37,728 bases of DNA from Penium margaritaceum (GCA_023375785.1 SZWC01000564.1:174015-211742); one strand, 5' to 3'; shown: positions 19,565 through 30,390, counted from the stretch's first letter. A program made the numbers and translations. The notes: generated from the letters alone by a model not told the origin.

Positions 19565-20117
19565 TGTTATGCTGGGCAGAACGTATGTGATTCACAAGGA
19601 TGACATGCGGGACAAAAGAAGATTCGATGATTTGGAAAACATGGAATAATTGTATTATGTAGTAAGTATACTTCAATGACAAGTGTCGAGTGAGTCAAGC
19701 ACATACATACAATGCCGAGAATGAGAATGAGGCAAATGTCCGGTCCTCGGCACTTGAGCCGAGCGATAAGTGCGAGGTTCCGCAATGAGTGGCTGATTCA
19801 AGAAGCTCTCCCAAGAAGTGGGGGTGCTTCGAGAATATCGAGGCGCTTCTTCATAAAAGTCTAGCGTCGTCGAGAAGTCGACCAAATGCTGTCAAAATGT
19901 TGATATGGTTTGCGACACTTCTCTCGACCTTTCTAGAAGGTAGTCGAAGTTGTTAGAAACTTCTGGAACGGAGCACCGGAGGTCGGGGCAATTGGCCAAA
20001 TTGCCCTTGGCCCAACTGCATAAAGATATTAAAGTCATCATGTGGTGAGTAATGAATATACGAAAAGAAATGCCCATTTGCTGATTTTAGGGACTCATGT
20101 GCGTCAGGGACATAACA
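19565..20117 (-). repeat. Gypsy-2 left-side 3' LTR (minus strand)
   Basis: On the - strand it starts TGTTATG after the polypurine tract and ends GCATAACA, the same ends as Gypsy-1. It holds the central block (TTGGCCAATTGCCC, ACAACTTCGACTACCTTC, GTCGACTTCTCGACG) that matches 690-880 of the Gypsy-1 left LTR. It is 553 bp and probably close to the full family length. Confidence 0.86.
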
Positions 20118-20131
20118 CTTCCTCCCCTTTT
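20118..20131 (-). other. Polypurine tract of Gypsy-2 (left part)
   Basis: On the - strand AAAAGGGGAGGAAG abuts the LTR start TGTTATG. Confidence 0.85.
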
Positions 20132-20139
20132 AACCGCAA

Positions 20140-20340
20140 CATCCTTGTGCGTTAGAAGACATAGACCACTGACGACGATGGTAGCCTTCAATTAGATGAT
20201 CAACATCTCAGAGGTTTTCGTAGGGCTCCCAGCCATTGTGCGTGACGTCGTAGCCGTGCCACTTGACTAGAAAAATTTTCGTTTTCCACGACGTCGATGC
20301 CCAAAGATATCTTCAATCACATACTCTGTATCCCTGTCCA
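20140..20340 (-). pseudogene. Gypsy-2 chromodomain
   Basis: On the - strand TEYVIEDIFGHRRRGKRKFF is followed, one frame over, by VKWHGYDVTHNGWEPYENL. All three aromatic-cage-region Trp/Tyr positions look retained, better preserved than in Gypsy-1. It is split by one frameshift. Confidence 0.85.
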
Positions 20341-20399
20341 CTTGCACATGAGGTGGAGGCGTGACGTGTCTCTCATGGAAGTTTGTACTGGGATGCCGA

Positions 20400-21400
20400 C
20401 AGTGCTTGAGCTTGCTGATATGGAAGACGAGATAAATTGCCATGCTGTCAAGTAGGCAAAGTCAAGAGACAACTGGGGTTTACATTTTCTCCATATGAGA
20501 CATTTCCAACCAGTGGGGTTTGAGTTTAAAATTTTCATGTCCTTGGAGTTTTATATTCAGTGAGCTGAGAAGGACGCAATCTCCATCGTAGAACGCGTCA
20601 TCGTTGCCATGTCGTTCAGCTGCTTGCTTCATATCCGCTTTCATCTTTGCAGCAGTCTGCTGAGTTTTCTCCCAAACTCTTAAGAATTCCCTACAGTGGA
20701 TGTCGACCGCAGGGGTATTGCTCTGACTCTGTAGTCCTGTTGGTTTGGCAAGAAGTTTGCCGTATACCACTTCAGAAGAAACTTTTACCTGATGAAGTGG
20801 AAGTGGTGGAGTTATATGCGAAGTCGGCGGTTGAGAGCTTAGTTTTCCAGTTGGTGCCGTTGGGCTTGCATAAATTGCAGAGAAGCTGTTCAAGTGTTTG
20901 ATTGGTCCGCTCCATTTTCCTGTCGTTTTGATGGTGTAATTCCATTGATACCTGGATCCGACTGCCATAACTCCTCATCAGTTCGCACCAAAAAATGGCT
21001 AGTGAAGCGGCTGTCTCTATCACTGATGATGGAATGTGGCACGACATGCAGCCGTACAATCTGGTTTAGAAACAACCGTAGTGTTCCCTCTACGGTGATG
21101 GTGGTTATTGCCGGGATGAAGTGCAAAATTTTAGAAAAACTTTCCACCACAACAAGGATAGTGTTGTGACCCTTGGGAGTAGCGGACAGTCCCGTGATGA
21201 AGTCCATGCTGATGTTGGCTCAAAGTTCTTTCGGAACTAGTAGGGATTTGAGTAGACCCGGGTGGTCTCGTGCGACGAGATTTTTGTCTTTGACAGGTGT
21301 CACACGATTTGCAGAAAAAGGACACGTCGGTCTGCACCTTGTATCACCAGTAGTACTTTACTAGCTTCTTGAGTGTCTTGTCCTCACCCAATTTTCCACC
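20400..21400 (-). pseudogene. Gypsy-2 integrase
   Basis: On the - strand: FCKSCDTCQRQKSRRTRPP (zinc site), MDFITGLSATPKG, IISDRDSRFTSHF, then in another frame HHQNDRKMERTNQTLEQ, which keeps the third acid lost in Gypsy-1. The 163-residue piece at 20480-20968 carries FAYNSTTSTSSGK-like sequence, VSSEVVYGKLL and CVLLSSLNIKL. Frame changes occur near 21150, 20980 and 20880. Confidence 0.88.
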
Positions 21401-21569
21401 TGGACCAGTGTCGTGGTATTCTTCCAATGGCATCCTTTGTAGCTCCTAAATTGGTGGAACAACGACTTGGCGAGTATATCACCGTTGCCAGTAGGTGTCC
21501 TTCCTGTCAAAATCCTTGTAACCATTCATGAATCGCCTTGCAAGGTATGGGTCTCGTTTGTCAAACAAC

Positions 21570-22010
21570 GTGTTGATATCGGCCATACAATCTGGTCGCC
21601 GACTCAGAGCATCTTTCCGATTAGTTTTTCGAGGCTAGTATTTGCTATTGTAGTCCAGGTTGGACTCGAGGAACTCCATCCATTGGCTCAGATTTGGATG
21701 AGACTTGAGGCATTTCAGAGCGTGATGGTTGGTATGGAGGATGCATTGTTGGTATTCCAGGTAACACCACAATATATTGCAAGCATTCATGACTGGACTG
21801 TAAAGTTAAGTTCTGGCCCGCATAATTTTCTCAACATATGTTCAAGTGATTGTTCTCCACTGTTGTTGTCTTAGAAGAGAACGACTCCGATGGATCACTT
21901 GGACGTGTCGGTGGTGATGACGTAGTCTATCGTTGGATCTGCCAATCAGAAGGCTGGCACTGAGGTCAGAGCCTCTCTCAAAGAGTTGAATGCTTCTTGA
22001 TCGCTACCCC
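21570..22010 (-). pseudogene. Gypsy-2 RNase H and tether
   Basis: The - strand reads LWCYLEYQQCILHTNHHALK, CLKSHPNLSQ, WMEFLESNLDYNSKY and ALSRRPDCMADI, parallel to Gypsy-1 RNase H and tether at 17490-17700. Several stops are present and upstream acidic motifs are hard to place. Confidence 0.78.
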
Positions 22011-22129
22011 CCTAATTCCACTTGGGTTTTTTTCAAGTCAGATCAGAGAGACGTTGACACTCAAGCATCGTCATGTGCAAATCGATGATAATAGTCACAA
22101 AAGCCTTAAAATAATTGGACTTCTACACA

Positions 22130-22540
22130 TTTGTGGACGTCGGCTAATCAACAACTACCTCCACTTTTCGTGTCTATGGTGATTTGTCCGCCACCAATGA
22201 TGTGACCCAGAAACTTGATCAAACAGCAATTCAATCCGTACTTTGAGAGTTTTCTAAAAAACATCTTTCATAAAACGTGAAGATGTCCCTGGTGGTCCTC
22301 CGAGGTTTGGTGGTACACCAAGATGTTGTCAAGCTATACAACGACATAGTCGTCGAGATACTAATGTAATATGCTATTCATTGCTGCTAAAAATGTCACG
22401 GGGGAACGCAAGAGTCCAACAGCATGACCGTGAAGTTGAAGAGCCCTACCTTGTGGAAAATGTGGTCGTCTCGATGTCCTTATCAGATACACAGATCTGA
22501 TGATAGCCATGCATAAGTCGATTTTGCTGAAAATTTGGGC
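22130..22540 (-). pseudogene. Gypsy-2 RT, catalytic half
   Basis: The - strand reads FSAKIDL, GYHQICVSDKDIETTTF and YGLFNFTV in two frames, then a YVVV*LDNILVY catalytic region. The second Asp of the double Asp is Asn and a TAG precedes it. It is separated from the RT start by the inserted segment 22541-23330. Confidence 0.8.
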
Positions 22541-22864
22541 ATGTAGCGGAGGGCCACTTTGGCCCTACCTCATTGTAGTTGGGAGGGGTGGTTGGACACT
22601 ACCCCTCACCCCTCCGAGGGCTTGCCGGCGGCCAGCCCTGCGCTGGCCGCTGGCCAACTGGCTTCCGGCCGGCTGGACGGCCGGCGTTCAGTCAGGTGAC
22701 CGGCCGGCCATTGGCTTGCCACCTGCTGGCCACGGATTGAGCTGGATGCTTGATTGGCGGCCAGGAGGCCGCAAGGCCTCGTGGGAAAAGGCCTATGGTC
22801 TCAAGTCCTCCTCCTTGTCCTCTCTTCCCTCCCTCCTCAAGTGAGCGAGGCGAGAGATAGAGAG

Positions 22865-22951
<87 letters not shown>

Positions 22952-23330
22952 TTGAGGCATACAAGAAATAGAAAAGTGCTAGCATGGAATCCCCACAAGT
23001 GCCTTGGACAGGAAAATACGTCATTGCCTTAAAACCAAAACTCAAGTGTGTTTAGTACCAAGTTTTATTTTTGTTAACAAACAAAATTATGCAAACTCAC
23101 GAGTTCAAGTAACTAAACCTGTGGTTTGGACCCCAAACGAGGGGGCGAGGTAAAAACAGAAATCGGCCTCCACAGACTAAAAACATTCAAGTTTCCCTGC
23201 ATGGATCATTGATGACGACTGACCCTCAGAATGACGTGGAGGGGAAAATCCCTCCAGCAAGCTCTAGAAGCCATTCTACGAACTCTGACGACGACTTCTG
23301 TACAGGAGTTGGATTTCTGACTCATTTCAA
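22541..23330. other. ~790-bp foreign segment inside Gypsy-2 RT
   Basis: RT homology stops at FDQPMG on one side and resumes at FSAKIDL on the other, so this block is an insertion. The left third (22615-22740) is packed with GGCC/CCGG palindromes and far richer in G+C than its surroundings. A CA/GA microsatellite follows, then AT-richer sequence. It begins (A)TG and ends CA(A), but no target duplication is evident (GGGCA/AGGCC). It could be a solo LTR, a DNA element, or captured host DNA. No protein is recognised. Confidence 0.6.
22866..22948. repeat. (CA)16-(GA)n compound microsatellite
   Basis: CA repeats (to about 22897) switch cleanly to GA repeats. The spurious Arg-Glu and Ser-Leu ORFs across it come from the repeat. 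Confidence 0.97.
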
Positions 23331-23640
23331 GGCCCCATGGGTTGATCGAAACATTTGCCTGCTTGCGGAAGAGGATAGTGATTCTTGATGGTGATGTTGT
23401 TCAATGCTCGGTAGTCCATGCACATCCGCATCTCTTTGATCTTCTTTTTAACAAACAGTACAGGTGGCGCACATGGTGATGTGGAAGGTCTGATGAACCT
23501 CTCACCGAGTATTTGTTCCGGGTGCTTCTGAGTTCGGTTAGCTTGTGATCTCTTATCCAAGAAGTCTCCTTCACCATCAGTCTGCTGCCCGGCTTTAGGT
23601 CTATATGAAGGTCAATGTTCCACTGCAAAGTAGCTCTCGG
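23331..23640 (-). pseudogene. Gypsy-2 RT, N-terminal part
   Basis: On the - strand [44 protein letters not shown] and KCFDQ, the start of gypsy RT. Its homologue is Gypsy-1 16500-16660. The next motif is displaced by the insertion. Confidence 0.88.
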
Positions 23641-23699
23641 GACACTTCAACGGGGAAAACCCCTTTGAACTCCTCGATGGGCGTGGCAAACTCCTCTGG

Positions 23700-24330
23700 T
23701 ATGGGTGCAAACTTCTCAGGTGTCAATGCCGGTGTTGTCACCTCGGCAGCTGCAAATTCTTTTGCCTACCTTGCCTCCACATGGACTAGCCATGCTTGAT
23801 TTCCGTGCTTTAGGTACCTCTTGGCCACCTCTAGAGATAGCGGTGGGCATTTTGTGGCTGCCGTATTTCCTCTATTGCTTCCACCTCTGCTGCTTCCCGG
23901 AACTGCTGTTGCATTGTGGGTCGCTCGACCAGAGAAAGATGTTCGTTTCTGCCAATAATGCCTAATTAGACCAATCCGCTGCTCCATTCCACCTGCACAT
24001 TGTGTCGAAATAGGAGATCTGGCCTGAGGATGATTTTGTGGTCGCTCATTGGGTAAGTTTTCCAGACTGTTATGTTGTGCACATCTCCGATTTGTTTCGC
24101 GAAGTAGATGGATCCGAATTTCTTTGTCGACGGTTTTTCCTTCAAATGCTCCCAATCTAGTCTGTAAACCTAACTTCTAAACCATGTAATTGCTTACAAA
24201 GTTGTAAGAAGCTCCTCCATCCAATAGTGTCAGTACTTCTCTGCGAATTTTACAACCCCTCGGTTGTATCCATAGTAGTATCACCACTTGGTTGTCCTCG
24301 TACCCTTTGCTGAACTTTGCAAGCTCAGGA
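23700..24330 (-). pseudogene. Gypsy-2 protease region
   Basis: The active site (24211-24227) reads LLDGGASYNFVS and keeps the catalytic Asp. It is followed by GAFEGKTVD and, in a second frame, NITVWKTYPMSDHKIIL. Gypsy-1 has FEGKTVGG and MSDHKIIL at the same places. Confidence 0.82.
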
Positions 24331-24339
24331 ACCCACATC

Positions 24340-24899
24340 TTCAGCAATGTGAGCCACTCAGATAGAAAATTGGTCGGTGCAAAAAATTGAAACCGGACAA
24401 GAGCCTCGCCGTCTAATCCTGCCCTTTACTATTTTCCGACTCCTCGTTTTTTCCTGCGACTTTCCTCCGTTTTGGTTTCTTAATGTTGTTTCTTACGGTT
24501 GAGCAAGATATTACCCGGCTTCTCCCAAGTCCAATAGAGCTGTTGATCGCATTGATCGACAACGTCAATATACATCAGAGATGAGGCTTCCGAAGGCTAC
24601 AAATTCTTTCCGTGACAATAAGGATTGTGGCTTTTGGGTTGAAAGCTGTTAGATTCCTGCATCTGAGCATAATAATTGCTGCTATCGATGTGCTCAGCTG
24701 CTGTAGTAATTCACAAAAGGTCATCCTGGATGTCCACAATGGAAATTTCCTGCCAAATATCTTGCTTTAGGCTGTTGTTACAGTAGAAACTCAGGTCGTT
24801 GGGGACGATGCTACTGCCAGTGATGATTTTGTGGAAATGATGACTAAACACACCAACCAAATACTTTAACATCTTTTCCAAAAGGTTTTTGAGCCACAT
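24340..24899 (-). pseudogene. Gypsy-2 gag fragment
   Basis: The - strand reads FHKIITGSSIVPNDLSFYCNNSLKQDIWQEISI, matching Gypsy-1 gag at 15140-15240. A later stretch near 24400-24480 matches the basic tail after the zinc knuckle. Gag homology ends abruptly near 24899, where the + strand part starts. The 5' half of gag, leader, primer site and 5' LTR are absent. Confidence 0.8.
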
Positions 24900-24900
24900 G

Positions 24901-25390
24901 GAATTGGCTGGATGCTCAGGGTACTAACAACCAAGCTCTTGTACGAATCCCTGACATCTATCACCACTGCAAAAACCACATTCAAAACGATTCATGGAAA
25001 TCTCCCCTCAAACCAGCCAATTTGAAGACTTCAAGTGACACATTTATTGTTAACTTCCAACGTTGAGACTTCTAAAAGTTTGGGACAAGACTCCCTTGAC
25101 TATTGTAAAGACAGATGTATTGATGAAACGAGCAGCCAAAAAAATAAGGCAGAAACTCAATTGTACATTGGTGATGGCATCCTACTGAACTCGGTAAACA
25201 TTCGCTTTCTGGGACAGGACTGTGCAAAACTCAAACCTAAGTGGTTGGGGCTGTTCCCACACCAAGAAGATGCGGACTCCTGTCGTTGCAAGAAGCTGAC
25301 AACCACACAACATGGTCATCCTCCAGGTATTCAACATTGGCACACCAAAGCTATACGAGGATTCATGCAAGCCCTTCCTTTGTAGAAACG
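24901..25390 (+). pseudogene. Gypsy-2 right part: integrase C-terminal region
   Basis: On the + strand ITTAKTTFKTIHG-like sequence corresponds to Gypsy-1 18470-18520. The ORF at 25035-25385 has YIGDGILLNSVNIRFLGQDCAKLKPKWLGLF, equal to Gypsy-1 VLLSSANIKL...KLNPNGW. GHPPGIQHW and following codons match the HPVFHIRRL block. It lacks all catalytic residues. Confidence 0.78.
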
Positions 25391-25610
25391 TGCTCAAGCC
25401 ACCCCGTATCGAAGAAAACAATGACTTTGGAAAGCACCGTAAAAGACATTCTGGAACATTGCCAACGTGGAAACGTCATGAATTATTTTGCCAAGTGGTA
25501 GGACCACGACCCTTTGCAAAACACCCTTTGGACAAAATTTGTGACAATGATCATGAGATGCATGGCTATATTAGTCACCATTGACCTACAGTTTGTGATG
25601 CGCCAAACCA
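25391..25610 (+). pseudogene. Gypsy-2 right part: chromodomain
   Basis: STVKDILEHCQRGNVMNYFAKW, then a TAG and DHDPLQNTLW, retain the spacing of a chromodomain (VEDIL...YLVKW...NTW). It is strongly diverged from the left-part copy. Confidence 0.68.
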
Positions 25611-25622
25611 TTGCAGCTAATA

Positions 25623-25632
25623 TCGGGGGAAG
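25623..25632 (+). other. Polypurine tract of Gypsy-2 right part
   Basis: TCGGGGGAAG precedes the LTR start, which reads TATTAT where TG is expected. Confidence 0.65.
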
Positions 25633-26157
25633 TATTATTTACATTATATATAACTGTCCCGCATGTGGACATTTTTATCCTTACATTTATGACCCACCGT
25701 GCGTCAACATCGTAAGTTTCATGAAGTTCAACCAAGGTTATTTTCACCACCTTCCCCAGCCTCTGGTGCTTTGCTTCAGAAACATCTCACACATTTGACC
25801 ACTTTCCAGAGTTTTCAATATCACTATTGCAAATCCTATCAAATTTTTATTCCGTTTGGGCAATTTCTTGATGGTGGTGAAAATTTACAAAGATGTACCT
25901 TGATATTCTCAAGATATTTTCTTGAATCTACCACTTACAACAAAGTTTTGCACGTGTTGCTCAACTTGAGCGTCTCAGAATCCACGTATGCTTTACTCTT
26001 GTTTCAACTGTTTTACAGATACACTTGAAGATTCCAGGACTTGTCATCAAAGTACAATTATTGCTAACTGCAAATGAAAAAATTGCCCTCAATCCTCAAA
26101 TGGTCATCTGCTTCCCACTTTCAACCTGTGAACCATCCAAATTGTGCTTGAAATAAT
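25633..26157 (+). repeat. Gypsy-2 right-side 3' LTR
   Basis: It aligns at ACATTTATGACCCACCGTGC, CTTGTCATCAAAGTACAATT and GAACCATCCA with Gypsy-1 LTR blocks. Its length (~525 bp) is close to the 553 bp of the left copy. Both termini have lost their canonical dinucleotides, so ends are approximate. Confidence 0.7.
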
Positions 26158-26295
26158 AATGGGTTGTTCCTTGCCCACTGCAAAATCGATTATCCCAGCT
26201 TTTGAACCTCTATCATTGCTCCATTTTAAGTGTATGATTTAATGTTCAGTTTTTCATCATTATTTTATCTTTTCGTAAACAACAATAAAAATAGT
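26158..26295. other. Short AT-rich spacer
   Basis: 138 bp of AT-rich sequence between the Gypsy-2 composite and the 530-bp duplication. Nothing is recognised. Confidence 0.5.
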
Positions 26296-26825
26296 GTGTC
26301 TTATGGATTTCTAGAATTCAATCCACGATAAATGTTTTTGCTTCATTGTGACAAGCTAACCAGATAAAGACAATGATGATCCTGAGGGCTTCTGTTGTTA
26401 TCCTCCCAAGCTGATCCTATCGGGTGGTCCTTTTCAGGAAATGACAAGCCTGTCAGCCACTTAGTTCCTTACGGTTATTATTGTTGATGGAACAAATGAC
26501 TCTAGCTCCCAGGTGTTGCATTCAAGTTCTCACCTGGCCAAGTGAATGAAGTTCTCCTTAACGAGACTTTAATGTAGAACGTGTTCATGGTGTTGGAGGA
26601 TGTAGACACCTCACACTCACCTTCCACAACAAGGAAAGCTGGGGGGGTTTTTTAATGTACCCATGTTCTGTATAGGGTAAACTTAGTTTAACATTGAAAG
26701 TATCATAGATTTTTATGGTCTTTGGGAAGGAGAATCGGTAGTTTACTGCTCCATTTATTAGGTCTCCAGAATTACTGGCTGCATCTTTCAGGCCCATGGC
26801 AATTTCTGCTACAATTTCTATTATT
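26296..26825. repeat. 530-bp tandem duplication, copy A
   Basis: It begins GTGTCTTATGG and matches 26826-27355 base for base at a constant offset of 530, with only scattered substitutions. It includes the - strand ORF 26585-26797. Confidence 0.95.
26585..26797 (-). pseudogene. Gypsy-3 integrase C-terminal segment, duplicated copy
   Basis: NYRFSFPKTIKIYDTFNVKLSLPYTEHGY is the block found near the end of gypsy integrases (typically ...L..MKIHDVFHVSLLKPY). Downstream in other frames FTWPGENLNATPGS resembles the end of a chromodomain. Confidence 0.75.
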
Positions 26826-27355
26826 GTGTCTTATGGATTTCTAGAATTCAATCCACGATAAATTTTCTTGCGTCATTGTGACAAGCTAACCAGATAAAGA
26901 CAACGACAATCATGAGGGCTTTTGTTGTTATCCTCCCAAGCTGATCCTATCGGGTGGTCCTTTTCAGGAAATGACAAGCCTGTCAGCCACTTAATTCCTT
27001 ACGGTTATTATTGTCGATGGAACAAATGACTCTAGCTCCCGGGTGTTGCATTCAAGTTCTCACCTGGCCAAGTGAATGAATTTCTCCTTAGCGAGACTTT
27101 AATGTAGAACGTGTTCATGGTGTTGGAGGATGTAGACACCTCACACTCACCTTCCACAACAAGGAAAGCAGGAGGGTTTTTTTAATGTACCCATGTTCTG
27201 TATAGGGTAAATGTAGATTAACATTGAAAGTATCATAGATTTTCATGGTCTTTGGGAAGGAGAATCGGTAGTTTACTGATCCATTTATTAGGTCTCCAAA
27301 ATTACTGGCTGCATCTTTCAGGCCCATGGCAATTTCTGCTACAATTTCTATTATT
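26826..27355. repeat. 530-bp tandem duplication, copy B
   Basis: It directly abuts copy A and ends ACAATTTCTATTATT like it. The sequence beyond 27355 continues the integrase only on this side, so copy B is the original and copy A the duplicate. Confidence 0.95.
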
Positions 27356-27423
27356 TTCAATAGCACAAGATCTCTAATGCTACAATTCACATGAAAATAT
27401 CTCCTCTCCACAAAGGGAAACAC
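27115..27423 (-). pseudogene. Gypsy-3 integrase C-terminal domain
   Basis: A 102-residue piece: RDLVLLKI, where gypsy integrases have a GDKVLL-like strand, then NYRFSFPKTMKIYDTFNVNLHLPYTEHGY. It continues from the integrase core at 27600 and above. Confidence 0.78.
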
Positions 27424-27599
27424 GCATTGATGTGAAGCATGTAGGCAAGCCTTGAAGTCCTGCTCGAGAGCATCCCTGCACTCGATAAAAGGCTAGGTAA
27501 AGAGAAATTGACACCACCGCCCCCAAGCATGACTGTAGAAGCAGATACCACCGGATGCCAACCATATTTGAGAAAGTATAGGATACATTCATTCGGCTA

Positions 27600-28170
27600 T
27601 ATGATTGAATCTTTCAGACAAAACCCATCTAGATCCAGGTACTCTTTCTAATATTTTGCTGCTGAATCAATGTACGGATTGAGTATCTTTTCATGTGTAT
27701 GGTTCATGCGCTCACTCTTCCCATCACTCTAGGGTTACATGCAACGGAAATTCCTTGTCACGTTCCAACCGGTTCCAACAATGCATAAAAAAACCGGATG
27801 GCAAAGCTTGGATCCTGGTCAAAGATCATATGGATTTGTAATCTATGCTATCCATGTTCACCGATGAACACGTGGGGCATTCCTTCAACCAAAACCCAGG
27901 TTCTCATGGAAATAAAATGGGCCATCTCAATTGTTGGTCTACCACAATCAGTATGACGCATTGGCCTCACTTAGTCTCAGGGATCCCTTTGATAAAATCC
28001 ATGGGCATGGACACCTATGGGCTCATAGTAGTTAGTTGTAGAGGTTAGAGCCTCGTGGTGCCTTGTTGGAGCTCTTGTTGTACAAGCATGTAACACATAT
28101 CATTTACTCATTTTGGACGTCCATACTACTGCTGGCCATCAATAGTATTGTGCAAGGCCATGCCACGTCT
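27600..28170 (-). pseudogene. Gypsy-3 integrase zinc finger and core
   Basis: On the - strand YYW/YWP followed by CTTRAPTRH marks the remnant of the zinc-binding domain. HGFY/MDFIKGIPETK is the first catalytic strand, and DQDPSFAIRFFYALLEPVGT then QGISVACNP the segment containing the second catalytic Asp. The third acid is not visible because frames change. Many stops are present. Confidence 0.7.
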
Positions 28171-28599
28171 TCCTTGGTCCCACGTGATTGGATGATGGAG
28201 GGTTGTTGCACTTAAACATTTTGTTTTGTGCAAGACACTGAATTTTGCAACTGCTGGATAATAGTCTCTTAATTAGCATCATATACGCTCAACAAGTCCA
28301 TGTCATTCACAGATATTTCATTCAAAGGGCCAGTATCCAAGGTGCAGGCCATTTGGATCCTTTTTCTAAAATTATTTGCGCCAACCTATGGTCACAAAGA
28401 TGTTTGGAATGTGTTTTTGATCAGCATTGCCTCTGAAAAATGCACCTTTGTTGGGTTGTGGATTTTTTTAATCCACCAGGAGACTCCCATGGAAAACTTT
28501 GGACACATCAGCATGTCCAGGTTTGTACTCCAATGTGGATGTGGAATGGATCAAATATTTTCTCAAGCATGTTTGCCTTCTGAAGCGATTTGGTGGTAT

Positions 28600-28930
28600 C
28601 TAGAAATTGAGTTAAAAGGTTATGATCCATGATCACGGTTATGTGATCTTCTGTAAACATAAGGCGGTAACTTCATGCCTTGAATACATACACCACTACT
28701 AAGATGTTTTGATCCCTCGTGGTGTGCTTGGGCCTTTCTGTCCGGGTGATGCGGCTCTTGTAGGCAACAGGGTGGCCATTTTTCATAAGCATATATCCCA
28801 CCTCTATCATTGTCTCATTACACCGTACTTCACAAGGTTGTGTTTGATGAGGTATTACTGTCACTGGTGCCAATGTTAATATTGGATTCATGGTCTCAAA
28901 TCCTTTGGTTCACATTGCTCACCCTAACCA
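28600..28930 (-). pseudogene. Gypsy-3 RNase H fragment
   Basis: The - strand ORF 28673-28891 reads MNPILTLAPVTVIP, then EVGYMLMKNGHPVAYKSR and TTRDQNILVVVYVFKA, typical gypsy RNase H. It continues as DHNLLTQFL at 28600-28640. The Asp expected before the Gly-rich turn is not evident. Homology ends near 28930, short of RT. Confidence 0.8.
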
Positions 28931-30390
28931 TATACTCGCCTTCTGGGTCAAGGCAGTTAGAGGACTTACCATGGCAGATTAGATGCTCATTATCAGATGA
29001 AATCATCATTCTCTCATGCAATCTGTGAATGCTTGCACGAAATCCAAGATTTGGTTGCATAACAGTTTAACTAGTCTGTCGCTATTACGCATAGATTACA
29101 AAGTTATCGTGACAGGCTGTTTTAAACCATTTTTTTCTTTGATAAATCCTTTATGTCTATTAAAACAGTTTGCACACATTTTCCCCAGTTCATGAAGTCT
29201 TTATTTTCCATGAAAATCTTTTGCCATATGCATGCAACTTTGGAATGCTAGCAATAGGATTTCCACCAAATATTTGTAAAATGTTTACCAAAGGAATTTG
29301 TGACTTTATGACAAGGATTTTCGTAGAAACGTTTTTGGAATTTCTATATCACTCCATGCATTATTTGTGTCATCTCGGCTCCAAACAAGGTCAACAGGAG
29401 AAAAGAGAGAGTGAAATCACTCCCCTTAGAAAGACAAAGAACTTACATTCAACATGTGAATGTGTCTTTTTTCCCTGTTTCCAAGGAAATGTATGATATG
29501 ACTCCAATTTTGTAAGATATGATACAAGCATTTTTGTCACATAATGGACATATGAAACTGGAATATTCAGAAAACTTCCAACAAAATAATTTTAAGATGA
29601 TGACTCTATTGCGGTCTGCTATTTGTAAACATAAGTCAGAGGAGATGTTTGTTAGGATTTTCAATGATTTTTTTGGATTTTTATTAACATAGAAGTGTAT
29701 CTACAGTTGATATAGGTACCTGGATACAACAAAAATTAAAAAAGGGTCAGTTAATTTGTGATTTGTTTAACTAGAAACTGATTGAAAATCCCTTTCCGGT
29801 CAGAAAATGTATTTGTGGTGAATATTCCGGGTCTTTGCAAGCTTAGCATTTGGTGGTCAACTTCAATGATTGAATCATATATTTATTTCTTGTTATCAAA
29901 TGGCTTATCCTTTTGCATTTTAAACACTGGTTTTGCACAAGAATGGGCGGCGGAGGGGGATCTTAATGCAGAAACTGACAATAAAACACGTGAACCCAAT
30001 CTAGGTTTACATAAGAAATTCTTTTGCCTCAAGGAACAAGATATTTGTACATGGTGTCTTTGGATTCCAATACTGTCTAAATAATTATTGTTATAATTGC
30101 ATTTTCATGAAATTCTATCCTTAAAAAAACATGATCATATGAAGAACGTTCACGGTAGTAAAGAAGAAAAAAGATTAACATGTCTTCTCTGAACATAACA
30201 AGAAGCATTTGTCTTTAGCCATGATGATCCATTTCCTGATCAAACTTTTTCATGTTATAAAAAATAGAATGAAATCGTTTGTAGGGGCCTGAAGGCCAAA
30301 CCAACAAGTATTTTTGTATCTTATTCTTCAGCACAAATCTTTGAAAATGAGAAAATTTGCTAAAATGGCCATGCCAGAGCTAAATTTCAT
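28931..30390. other. AT-rich interval without recognisable genes
   Basis: About 1.5 kb. The longest ORFs (108 residues at 29170-29496, 100 residues at 29782-30084, + strand) show no family motif, no convincing signal peptide and no codon pattern. I regard them as chance. Confidence 0.55.

Larger units (their letters stand above)
19565..26157. mobile_element. Gypsy-2 composite: two parts of a Gypsy-1 relative joined in inverse orientation
   Basis: 19565-24899 is - strand, reading gag to chromodomain to LTR. 24901-26157 is + strand and reads integrase tail, chromodomain and LTR. Each side keeps its own polypurine tract and 3' LTR facing outwards, and neither has a 5' LTR. Both parts align with Gypsy-1, so this is one family. 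The left flank before the LTR reads ATGAT and the right reads about ATGGG, which is too weak to prove a single insertion event. Confidence 0.82.
26296..28930 (-). mobile_element. Gypsy-3: decayed gypsy fragment of a different family
   Basis: Reading on the - strand from 28930 down, RNase H, tether, integrase zinc finger, integrase core, integrase C-terminus and chromodomain remnants appear in the correct gypsy order. The last two are present twice through a 530-bp tandem duplication. Protein matches to Gypsy-1 are weak, so it is another family. RT, protease, gag and both LTRs are not found. Confidence 0.75.

Noticed and set aside
22692-23045. Overlapping ORFs with long Ser-Leu or Arg-Glu runs
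   Set aside because: Products of the CA-GA microsatellite inside the inserted segment.
22541-23330. Solo LTR
   Set aside because: TG...CA ends can be drawn, but the flanks GGGCA and AGGCC do not form a target duplication and no related LTR is present, so it is left unclassified.
19560-26162. Target duplication around the Gypsy-2 composite (ATGAT / ATGGG)
   Set aside because: Only three of five bases agree and the right LTR end is itself uncertain.
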